Of a stretch of 64,000 bases of DNA, positions 31,589-39,195 are shown piece by piece. Position 1 is the first letter of the stretch; the number at the start of each line of letters is the position of its first letter. The position numbers were made by a program, and so were the translations under genes. This DNA is from an uncultured Lachnospiraceae bacterium (GTDB lineage Bacteria; Bacillota; Clostridia; Lachnospirales; Lachnospiraceae). The stretch lies in contig CAMWXB010000002.1 in the NCBI GenBank assembly GCA_947178125.1, positions 48,826-112,825 on the forward strand, written 5' to 3'. The notes under the pieces were generated by a model, which had not been told where the DNA came from, made no database searches, and saw only the letters and a list, made by a program, of their open reading frames with translations.

Positions 31589-33034
31589 CTAACCGATCAG
31601 CCAGTCATACATTTCCTGATACTTTTTCGCGGATACATGCCATGAGAAATCGGCCGCCATAGCGCGGTCAACAATCTTGTTCCATTCCCTTTTCTTATCA
31701 TAATAAATGCGCTCCGCATAGCGGATCGTATCAAGCATTTCATGTGCATTGTAATTGACAAAACTGAATCCTGTTCCGGTGCTCTCATATTCATTATACG
31801 GCTCTACCGTATCTTTTAAACCGCCGGTCTCACGGACGATTGGAACCGTACCGTAACGCAGCGACATCAACTGGCTCAAACCGCAGGGCTCGAACAGAGA
31901 CGGCATCAGAAACGCATCGCTCGCCGCATAAATCTTATGGGACAGCGCATCAGAATAATAAATATTTGCCGAAACTTTTCCATGATATTTCCAGTCAAAA
32001 TGACGGAACATATTCTCATACTGCTCCTCGCCGGTTCCGAGCACGACAATCTGCACATTGTCCCGGCAAAGTTCATCCATCACATAGGCAATCAGGTCAA
32101 AGCCCTTCTGTCCTGTCAAACGGGACACGATACCGATCATCATCGTCCTGTCATCCTGGTTCAATCCCAGTTCCGCCTGAAGTGCATGTTTATTTTTCAC
32201 TTTTTCCTTCCGGAAATTGACTGCATTATAAGGATGCTCAATATTTTTATCCGTTTCCGGATTGAAATCATCATAGTCAATGCCGTTCACGATACCGCGC
32301 AGGTCGTTCGTTCTGGCGCAGAGCAGGCCGTTCAAGCCCTCTCCGTAAAATTCTGTCTTGATTTCTTCCGCATAAGTATCGCTGACCGTCGTGATCGCAT
32401 CGGCATAAACAAGACCGCCCTTTAACAGATTGGCATCTTTATAAGCTTCCAGTTTATCGGCCGTAAAGAAATATTCCGGAAGTCCGGTAATTTCCCTTAC
32501 TTCCTTGACACTCCATTTTCCCTGGAATTTCAGATTATGAATCGTCATGACTGTCTTGATGCCGCGGTAAAATTCTCCGCCCTGGAACCGTTCTTTTAAA
32601 TAGACCGGAATCAGGCCCGTCTGCCAGTCGTGGCAGTGAATCAGGTCAGGCTTGAAGTCGATGACCGGCAAAATGGAAAGCGCGGCTTTACAAAAATATG
32701 CGTATTTCTCAATTTCAAACAAAGCGTTATCGCTATACGGCTTAAATCCGTTAAAAAAGGATTCGTTGTCAATAAAATAATACTTTACGCCGTCTACTTC
32801 CGCTTCAAGAATACCCACATATTCATTTTTCCAATGAAAGTCCATATAAAAATGAGTTCTGTACTTCAATAAGTCTTTCATCTTCTGCGACATACAGGTA
32901 TATTTGGGAAGGATCACCCTTACATCAAAATACTGCTTGTCGATACATTTGGGTAAAGAACCGACAACGTCCGCCAAGCCTCCGGTCTTGATAAATGGCA
33001 CACCTTCCGACGCAACAAACAAAATCTTCTTCAT
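31589..33034 (-). CDS. glgA: Glycogen synthase (ADP-glucose type)
   Basis: Transfers glucose from ADP-glucose to alpha-1,4-glucan. It has 481 residues, a GT5-family length. The N-terminal KKILFVASEGVPFIKTGGLADVVGSLP contains the ADP-glucose-binding KTGGL; IHCHDWQTGLIPVYLK and the C-terminal catalytic PSLFEPCGLSQLMSLRYGTVPIVRETGGL follow. The start at 33034 has GGAGG 8 bases upstream. No other glg gene is present; a possible promoter TTTTAA-17-TATAAT ends at 33067. Confidence 0.95.
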   Translation of the reverse strand: MKKILFVASEGVPFIKTGGLADVVGSLPKCIDKQYFDVRVILPKYTCMSQKMKDLLKYRTHFYMDFHWKNEYVGILEAEVDGVKYYFIDNESFFNGFKPYSDNALFEIEKYAYFCKAALSILPVIDFKPDLIHCHDWQTGLIPVYLKERFQGGEFYRGIKTVMTIHNLKFQGKWSVKEVREITGLPEYFFTADKLEAYKDANLLKGGLVYADAITTVSDTYAEEIKTEFYGEGLNGLLCARTNDLRGIVNGIDYDDFNPETDKNIEHPYNAVNFRKEKVKNKHALQAELGLNQDDRTMMIGIVSRLTGQKGFDLIAYVMDELCRDNVQIVVLGTGEEQYENMFRHFDWKYHGKVSANIYYSDALSHKIYAASDAFLMPSLFEPCGLSQLMSLRYGTVPIVRETGGLKDTVEPYNEYESTGTGFSFVNYNAHEMLDTIRYAERIYYDKKREWNKIVDRAMAADFSWHVSAKKYQEMYDWLIG

Positions 33035-33119
33035 GAAATAACCCTCCAATATAACCAGTTTCTGTTATTATACAGCATTTCCCACGGTATTAAAAGGATT
33101 AATTTCCATTAATTGCCCA

Positions 33120-33647
33120 TTAATTCATATAGCCCCGATATTGCAGACGGATTTTATCCGCAATCAGCGCAATGAACTCGGAATTGGTCGGTTTCCCTTT
33201 TCCGGTGTTGATGGTATAGCCGAACAGGGAATCCAGCGTTTCCATCTTTCCCCGTGACCATGCCACTTCTATTGCATGGCGGATGGCACGCTCCACACGG
33301 CTTGGCGTCGTCTGGTATTTATTCGCGATCGTCGGATAAAGGACCTTTGTAATGGAACCCAGCATTTCCACATCCTCTACTGACATCATAATGGCCTCCC
33401 TCAAATACTGATAGCCTTTGATATGTGCCGGTACACCGATTTCATGTATCATATTGGTAACATCTTTTTCCAGATCATGAACTGTTGTTTCTTTTACCGT
33501 ATCACTCATCTTCGACGGTTCACTTCCCGCACCGCCGGATGGTACGGTGATCATAATTTGAAATTCTTTATCGCCGCTCATGAGATTATTCAAAATCTGA
33601 TATACCTTTTCATTATCTCTTGTTACCGTTAAATTTAATTGTTCCAT
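33120..33647 (-). CDS. Spo0A-type DNA-binding protein lacking most of the receiver domain
   Basis: 175 residues. Residues about 62-175 are a complete Spo0A output domain: [36 protein letters not shown], the recognition region [21 protein letters not shown], and [18 protein letters not shown]. Residues 1-40 ([20 protein letters not shown]) resemble the first strand and helix of a Spo0A receiver, but TRDN replaces the acidic ADDN, and the region with the phosphorylated Asp and the Lys is absent. GGAGG lies 6 bases upstream, and only 116 bases separate it from spoIVB, so no missing part lies nearby. It occupies the canonical spo0A position after spoIVB. Confidence 0.9.
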   Translation of the reverse strand: MEQLNLTVTRDNEKVYQILNNLMSGDKEFQIMITVPSGGAGSEPSKMSDTVKETTVHDLEKDVTNMIHEIGVPAHIKGYQYLREAIMMSVEDVEMLGSITKVLYPTIANKYQTTPSRVERAIRHAIEVAWSRGKMETLDSLFGYTINTGKGKPTNSEFIALIADKIRLQYRGYMN

Positions 33648-33763
33648 AAGAATCCTCCATTTTTGCTTCTTTTTGGCACGATACTAAGAATATTATAAAC
33701 AATACGGAAGACCTATGGAATATTTAGTCATCGCCCCAGCATTCCGCCTCAGCTCACTCTTAC

Positions 33764-35041
33764 TTACTGGACCAGCATATTTTCAATAAAAATACCGTAT
33801 CCGCTGGCTGAATCCTGTACCAGCACATGTGTCACTGCTCCGACCAGTTTCCCGTTCTGGATGATCGGACTGCCGCTCATCCCCTGAATGATGCCCCCGG
33901 TCAGGGCGAGGAGTTCTTCATCGGTGATCTTAATGACCAGCCCCCGGTTGATGTTCCCCTCTTCCAGGTGAAGCTCTTCGATCACGATATCATAGTATTT
34001 CGGTTCCCCGGTCACAGAGCAGATAATCTGGGCAGGTCCGATCACGACTTCCTGTTTTAAGGCGATGGGAATCGGAGCAAAGGAAGTCTGCTGTACGATT
34101 TCTTCTTTACAGACGCCGAAAATGCCCTCCGCCGTATTTTCTGTAATCTCGCCAATGATATTTTCATTTTCATATTCGATATAACCGGTCAGTTCACCCG
34201 GAGAGCCGTCCTCCCCTCGCGTAATTCCTATAATCTCCGTTTTATATAAAGCGCCCTCCTCCAACAGCATCAGGGTGGAAGTATCCACATCATTGATTCC
34301 ATGTCCGAGCGCACCAAATGTTTCATCTGTATCCACATAGGTCAGTGTTCCGATTCCCTGTGCGTTATCCCGTATCCAGATACCGAGTTTCCACTCTCCG
34401 TTCGGATTTCCTTCGGGTTTTATCTTTACTTCTGTAATTTCTTCCCCGCGCCGCAGCGTCATGATCATTTCTTTTCCTTCTGAATCCGCTACCATCTGCA
34501 CGAACTGTTTCTTGTTCTCCACCTTTTCTCCGTTCACATCCAGAATATAGTCGCCCGTCTGCAAAATATATTTGGCCGGGGATATCGTCTCTCCCTTCTC
34601 ATTCTCAAATTCTCCGATACCAACGACCAGAACGCCGCTCGTCTTCACATAAATGCCGATCGGAATACCGGAAGGCATCAGTGTCTTATCCTGAATCACC
34701 TGAATATCTACACTTTTATAAGGCAGGATTCCAAACAGCTTCAGGTCCATTTTATAATGGTCGATCTGATTGGCTTTGACCGTCACTCCACCGGAAAAAT
34801 CAACATGAAGGCTCTCCACCCCGCCAGAAATACTTTCTACCGCTTCTTCCTGATAAATTTCCCCCGAAACCGGCACATGAAAATCCAGTTCCTGTTCAAT
34901 TCCCGCGCGAATCTTTATCGTGGATGGCACCTTTCTCCAATAGTCAATATATATTGTCGCCATAAGCGCAATCAGTCCGCCTGCCAGTATGATATATAAA
35001 AATCTGCGATATCTCTTTATTTTCAAATCATGATCCGTCAT
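33764..35041 (-). CDS. spoIVB: SpoIVB serine peptidase
   Basis: A forespore-secreted S55 peptidase that triggers pro-sigma-K processing by cutting SpoIVFA. It has 425 residues, the usual length. One N-terminal membrane segment (FLYIILAGGLIALMATIYIDY) is followed by a PDZ domain (GVLVVGIGEF, YILQTGDYILDVNGEKV) and the peptidase domain with FGALGHGI and the catalytic serine in GMSGSPIIQNGKLVGAV. The start at 35041 (MTDHDLK) has AAAGGA 8 bases upstream. A terminator separates it from recN, so it needs its own promoter, expected to be sigma-G, which I could not place. Confidence 0.95.
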   Translation of the reverse strand: MTDHDLKIKRYRRFLYIILAGGLIALMATIYIDYWRKVPSTIKIRAGIEQELDFHVPVSGEIYQEEAVESISGGVESLHVDFSGGVTVKANQIDHYKMDLKLFGILPYKSVDIQVIQDKTLMPSGIPIGIYVKTSGVLVVGIGEFENEKGETISPAKYILQTGDYILDVNGEKVENKKQFVQMVADSEGKEMIMTLRRGEEITEVKIKPEGNPNGEWKLGIWIRDNAQGIGTLTYVDTDETFGALGHGINDVDTSTLMLLEEGALYKTEIIGITRGEDGSPGELTGYIEYENENIIGEITENTAEGIFGVCKEEIVQQTSFAPIPIALKQEVVIGPAQIICSVTGEPKYYDIVIEELHLEEGNINRGLVIKITDEELLALTGGIIQGMSGSPIIQNGKLVGAVTHVLVQDSASGYGIFIENMLVQ

Positions 35042-35091
35042 TTCCATGTTCCTTTCTCCGCTGTTTTCGATCGGTGTCCGCCGGGCACACC

Positions 35092-35119
35092 AAAAAAGAA
35101 CATACAAATTTGTATGTCC
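35092..35119 (-). terminator. Terminator of recN
   Basis: ACATACAAATTTGTATGT (35100-35117) is a perfect 18-bp palindrome. On the minus strand it is followed by TCTTTTTT (35097-35092). It lies 33 bases after the recN stop. Confidence 0.85.
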
Positions 35120-35151
35120 TTTCTAGTATGTGAAAAAACTTTGATTTTAAT

Positions 35152-36837
35152 TTAATATTGCTTTGATTTTCTTGCCAAATCTTTCATTTCTCTTGCATTA
35201 TTCAGAACATTTTCCGTAATACTTGCGCCTCCGAGCATTCTGGCAAGCTCCTCCACGCTCTCCGTTTCCTCCAGTTCCCGTATCTTCGTTGTGGTCCGTT
35301 CCTTCGATACGGTCTTCTCAATCTGAAAATGCGTATCCGCCATTGCCGCGATCTGAGGCAGATGGGTAATGCAGATCAACTGATGTTTCTGCCCAAGGAT
35401 TCCCATTTTTTCAGAAACCTTCCAGGCAGTCTTCCCGCTGATGCCTGTATCGATTTCATCAAAGATCAGCGTTTCTATCTCATCCTTATCCGCCAGCACC
35501 GTCTTTAATGCCAGCATGATCCTGGACAGTTCACCACCGCTCGCTATCTGGGAAAGCGGCTTTAAGTCTTCTCCCGGGTTGGTGGATATCATAAAAGCCG
35601 CCTGGTCATAGCCGCCCGGCCCAATCTTTTCTTCCGCAGACTGTATGCTGATTTCAAATGCAACATCGATGAAATTCAAATCTACCAATGCCTTCTTCAT
35701 AGACTCTGCCAGACTTCGGGCGCTTTTCTTACGAATTTTTGACACTTTTTCAGATAACCGGAGAAGTTCTTTTTTCAAAGCCGCTTCTTTTATGACCAGT
35801 TCCTGTCTATACGCATCAAAGTTCCGGTATCTGTCCAGCTTTTCCTGCATTTTCGCCTGATAGGCAAGGATTTTTCCGATGGTATCTCCATACTTCGCCT
35901 TCAAGTGATTGATAAGGTCCAGCCGCTTCTCCACCTGCGAGAACAGCTCCCCGTCAAATTCCAGACCGGACAGATAATCCGCTGCCGCCCGGTTATAGTC
36001 GTTCAACAGACTGTCGATGTCCAAAAGCTGCTCTTCAAAATTCCGGAGCGTTTCATCATAAGAAGCGACAGCGCGTATCTCCCTGACAGCCCTGCCGACA
36101 GCATCCCCCGCACCGCCGTTCTCATAACCGGTCAGCTGATGTACAAGCGTTACTGCCTCCTGAATCTTCTGTCCGTTGACCAGCTTCTTATACGAGTTCT
36201 CCAGTTCCGTATCTTCTCCGTCTATCAGCGCTGCCTCTTCTATTTCCTGCACCTCAAATTCTGCAAGGGAAGTCTCACGTTTCCTCGTTTCCTCGTCCAC
36301 ATCTTCCGCCAGAATCTGCTCTTCTATCTCTTTGTAGCGCTCATAGCATTCTTTCAGCTTCCTTTTAGGCTCATACAGCTCTTCCCCGGCATACTCATCC
36401 AGAATTTCCAACTGTTTCGCTGCTTTTAACAGGGACTGGTGCTCATGCTGCCCATGGATATCGATCAAAATTTCGGCAAGCGCTCTGACCTGTCTGACAC
36501 TGACCGTCTCGCCGCCGACCTTACACAGTGATTTCCCCTGCATGATCCTCCTCTGCAGGATCACTGTTCCGTCTTCCTCAACTGGCAGTTCCAGCTTTCG
36601 GATTTCCTCTAACTGTTTTTCTTTTTCCACCTGAAAAACAAGTTCTACGAGAGCATACTCCGCACCGGTTCGAATCATCTCTTTCTCTGCCTTTGCGCCA
36701 AGCGCAAGATTCACGGAACCGATAATAATGGATTTCCCGGCTCCCGTTTCTCCCGTCAGTATGTTCAGTCCATTTCCAAAATATACTTCTGTTTCATCAA
36801 TTAATGCAAGATTTTTTACATACAGGCTAACTAACAT
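35152..36837 (-). CDS. recN: DNA repair protein RecN
   Basis: An SMC-like ATPase acting at double-strand breaks. 561 residues. Walker A GETGAGKS is at 29-36; long coiled-coil arms span about 155-365; the C-terminal ATPase half contains LSQIASGGELSRIMLALK (signature) and TLIFDEIDTGISG (Walker B). The start at 36837 (MLVSLYVKNLALI) has GGGGA upstream within the end of argR. argR-recN-spoIVB-spo0A is the B. subtilis order. Confidence 0.97.
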   Translation of the reverse strand: MLVSLYVKNLALIDETEVYFGNGLNILTGETGAGKSIIIGSVNLALGAKAEKEMIRTGAEYALVELVFQVEKEKQLEEIRKLELPVEEDGTVILQRRIMQGKSLCKVGGETVSVRQVRALAEILIDIHGQHEHQSLLKAAKQLEILDEYAGEELYEPKRKLKECYERYKEIEEQILAEDVDEETRKRETSLAEFEVQEIEEAALIDGEDTELENSYKKLVNGQKIQEAVTLVHQLTGYENGGAGDAVGRAVREIRAVASYDETLRNFEEQLLDIDSLLNDYNRAAADYLSGLEFDGELFSQVEKRLDLINHLKAKYGDTIGKILAYQAKMQEKLDRYRNFDAYRQELVIKEAALKKELLRLSEKVSKIRKKSARSLAESMKKALVDLNFIDVAFEISIQSAEEKIGPGGYDQAAFMISTNPGEDLKPLSQIASGGELSRIMLALKTVLADKDEIETLIFDEIDTGISGKTAWKVSEKMGILGQKHQLICITHLPQIAAMADTHFQIEKTVSKERTTTKIRELEETESVEELARMLGGASITENVLNNAREMKDLARKSKQY

Positions 36838-36841
36838 AACA

Positions 36842-37300
36842 TTAATCCCCATGCCGCAGCATTTTCTTTATTTTATCCATAACAAGTATCGTATCATCCG
36901 CTGTCTGTATCGCAATCATGATCGTATCGTCCCCGGCAATACAGCCCACGACCTCCGGCATTTTCATGGCATCTACAGCTGCCGCCACCGCCATTGCCAT
37001 ACCGGATACCGTCTTCATGACAAGAATATTCTGCGCCACATTCATCGATGTATAGCCATCTTTTAATACGCGGATATATTTATCGCCGAGCTGACTGTCA
37101 CCGTGCTCATACACAACGTATTTCTGCCTGCCGCCCTCACCTGGTATTTTGGAAAGCTTCAGTTCCCTGATATCCCTTGAAACTGTAGCCTGTGTGACCC
37201 GATAACCCTCTGCTTTCAGTCTTTCGGCCAGTTCTTCCTGTGTTTCGATTTCATATTGACCGATTAATTCCCTGATTTTCTCGTGTCTGCTCTCTTTCAT
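36842..37300 (-). CDS. argR: Arginine repressor
   Basis: Hexameric arginine-responsive regulator of arginine genes. 152 residues. The N-terminal winged helix (RHEKIRELIGQYEIETQEEL, TQATVSRDIRELKLSK) is followed by a C-terminal oligomerisation and arginine-binding domain with SVAGMAMAVAAAVD-like sequence and GCIAGDDTIMIAIQ (the GDDT aspartates bind arginine). The next gene, recN, starts inside its last codons. The upstream gap carries repeat modules R1 and R2. Confidence 0.95.
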   Translation of the reverse strand: MKESRHEKIRELIGQYEIETQEELAERLKAEGYRVTQATVSRDIRELKLSKIPGEGGRQKYVVYEHGDSQLGDKYIRVLKDGYTSMNVAQNILVMKTVSGMAMAVAAAVDAMKMPEVVGCIAGDDTIMIAIQTADDTILVMDKIKKMLRHGD

Positions 37301-37328
37301 TTCATATTAATCCCCTATTCCTGCACAG

Positions 37329-37401
37329 TCTGCGATATTTGGGCCGACGCTATAATCGTTTCAGCACCAAATCCGCGGTTGAAAAATTTATTTTTCAACC
37401 T
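37329..37401 (-). repeat. Two-hairpin repeat module R1
   Basis: Hairpin one: GGTTGAAAAA (37377-37386), TTTA, TTTTTCAACC (37391-37400), a perfect 10-bp stem. Hairpin two: GCG..ATTTGG (37332-37342) with CCAAAT..CGC (37367-37376). The loop of the second hairpin is unrelated to that of R2, while both stems are conserved. Confidence 0.75.
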
Positions 37402-37422
37402 AATAACCATGTCTTTCTCATA

Positions 37423-37485
37423 GCCTGCGACATTTGTGTCTGAAAGGCACAAATTCGCGGTTGAAAAATCTCTGATTTTTCAACC
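37423..37485 (-). repeat. Two-hairpin repeat module R2
   Basis: Hairpin one: GGTTGAAAAAT (37459-37469), CTCTG, ATTTTTCAACC (37475-37485), a perfect 11-bp stem. Hairpin two: GCGACATTTGTG (37427-37438), loop TCTGAAAGG, CACAAATTCGC (37448-37458). It lies 12 bases after the nadK stop and ends GCAGGCTATGAGAAAG on the minus strand. R1 and R2 together fill the nadK-argR gap. Confidence 0.8.
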
Positions 37486-37497
37486 TATGCCCCTCTC

Positions 37498-38337
37498 TCA
37501 GCCTGCACTCATTTTTTTATGTAGGATTTCCAGAAAACTCTCTGTATTGAGTTTCAGAATCTCTGTCGTCTTTGAGGCTTTCCGAATCACAATTTTATCC
37601 CCCGTCTGCAAAGTGACTTTATGCGTTCCGTCAAAGCTCGCTTCTACCGTCTGTATGGTCTTCTCCCTTCCTTCCGGTATTTCTATGACCACCTCATCTT
37701 CCGGTGAAAGAATGATGCTTCTCGTATTGAGCGTATGCGGACAAATCGGTGTAAGCAGCAGAAGGCTTGCTCCCGGCTCCACGATTGGGCCGCCCGCCGA
37801 CATATTATATCCCGTCGAGCCTGTAGGCGTCGCCACGATAATACCATCCGCATCGTATCCGTTCAGAAAGCGTCCGTTTACATAAATATTAAAATGCAAT
37901 ATCTGCAGAGGGCCGCACCGGGAAATCACGATATCGTTAAGCGCAAAATTATGGCCAACTCTCTCTCCCGCATGAAGCACATCGCCTGCAAGCATCATAC
38001 GCGCCTCTTTCGTATACGCTCCGCACAGCAGTTTATCAAGAGCCTGCTCGATATTCCCGATTTCCACCTCCGCCAGATAACCAAGCGTACCGAGATTCAC
38101 GCCGAGAAGCGGAATTTCCTGCTCCATCAGGTCTCCGGCTGCCTTTAACAGCGTGCCGTCACCGCCCAAAACAATGACACATTCGGCACCTTCCGGCGCC
38201 TGAATCGGTGCTGCCTCCCTGTCGTTTATAAGACAGGATACCGCCGCACCCCGCTTATGCAGATATGATGAAATTCTATCGGTATAAGACCCTTCCGGGT
38301 CCTTTGCCTTATTGGCGATCACAAAAAAATGTTTCAT
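37498..38337 (-). CDS. nadK: NAD kinase
   Basis: Phosphorylates NAD to NADP. It has 279 residues. GGDGT is at 58-62; VNLGTLGYLAEVEIGNI, the ALNDIVISR motif and TPTGSTGYNMSAGGPIVEP are the expected nucleotide-binding elements. Its ATG overlaps the TGA stop of tlyA (ATGA), so translation is coupled. A two-copy hairpin repeat follows its stop. Confidence 0.97.
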   Translation of the reverse strand: MKHFFVIANKAKDPEGSYTDRISSYLHKRGAAVSCLINDREAAPIQAPEGAECVIVLGGDGTLLKAAGDLMEQEIPLLGVNLGTLGYLAEVEIGNIEQALDKLLCGAYTKEARMMLAGDVLHAGERVGHNFALNDIVISRCGPLQILHFNIYVNGRFLNGYDADGIIVATPTGSTGYNMSAGGPIVEPGASLLLLTPICPHTLNTRSIILSPEDEVVIEIPEGREKTIQTVEASFDGTHKVTLQTGDKIVIRKASKTTEILKLNTESFLEILHKKMSAG

Positions 38338-39191
38338 GCTTCCTTATCCCTGTCTGTCCGTAGTTCCTGATGCGCCGTTCTTACCGTATCCGAAATCAGC
38401 CGTTCCGTCGATTCCCCGACAATTTCTTCCCCGGAGGATTCTTCCGAAGAAGACTGCTCCGCTTTTTCCAGATAGACCAGATATTCGATATTTCCCTCCG
38501 GTCCTTTAATTGGAGAAAAAGTGAGTCCTTTTACCGCAAATCCTATCTGCTTTGTATAAACGATAATTTTCCGAATGACCTCTTCATGAATTTCCGGTTC
38601 CCGGACCACCCCTTTCTTCCCGACCTTCTCCCTGCCGGCCTCGAACTGGGGTTTTATCAGACAGACCATACGGCCTCTTTCCTTTAGCAGGTCTCTTGCC
38701 GGTACCAGAATCTTCGTCAAAGAAATAAAAGAAACATCTACGGAAGCAAAATCCAGCCGGTCTTCAATATCCGCTGGCTGCATATAGCGGAAATTCGTCT
38801 TTTCCATACAGACGACACGCGCATCCTGCCGCAGCTTCCAGGCAAGCTGCCCATGTCCCACATCGACGGAATAGACCTTCACCGCACCGTTCTGAAGCAT
38901 ACAATCCGTAAAACCGCCTGTGGAAGCGCCGATATCCATGCAGATTGTATCCGTTAGACAGATTTCAAATGTTTCCATCGCTTTTTCCAGTTTCAGCCCG
39001 CCCCTGCTGACATATTTGGCCGGAACGCCCTTTACTTCTATATGAATCTTCCCTTCCTCAAAAGAAGCTCCGGCCTTATCCTCCCGCTGTCCGTTCACAT
39101 AAACATTTCCGGTCATGATAACGGCCTTTGCCTTTTCTCTGGATGGCGCAAGCCCCTGTCTGACAAGCAGAATATCCAATCGTTCTTTCAC
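38334..39191 (-). CDS. tlyA: TlyA-family rRNA 2'-O-methyltransferase
   Basis: 285 residues. An S4 RNA-binding domain at about 1-62 (KERLDILLVRQGLAPSREKA) is followed by an FtsJ-like methyltransferase domain with the SAM loop MDIGASTGGFTDCML near 85-99 and VSFISLTKILVP. In mycobacteria TlyA methylates 16S and 23S rRNA. The start is GTG at 39191, 9 bases after GGAGG. The C-terminal 40 residues (EQSSSEESSGEEIVGESTER onwards) form an acidic, serine-rich tail beyond the usual domain end. Confidence 0.93.
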   Translation of the reverse strand: MKERLDILLVRQGLAPSREKAKAVIMTGNVYVNGQREDKAGASFEEGKIHIEVKGVPAKYVSRGGLKLEKAMETFEICLTDTICMDIGASTGGFTDCMLQNGAVKVYSVDVGHGQLAWKLRQDARVVCMEKTNFRYMQPADIEDRLDFASVDVSFISLTKILVPARDLLKERGRMVCLIKPQFEAGREKVGKKGVVREPEIHEEVIRKIIVYTKQIGFAVKGLTFSPIKGPEGNIEYLVYLEKAEQSSSEESSGEEIVGESTERLISDTVRTAHQELRTDRDKEA

Positions 39192-39195
39192 GATA

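Noticed and set aside
33648..33763. Missing Spo0A receiver as a frameshifted segment upstream
   Set aside because: Only 116 bases separate the genes, too few for the missing 80-90 residues, and no receiver motifs occur in any frame.
37301..37497. Repeats in the nadK-argR gap as a CRISPR remnant
   Set aside because: Only two units, with internal hairpins and unequal loops; no spacers of constant length and no cas genes.
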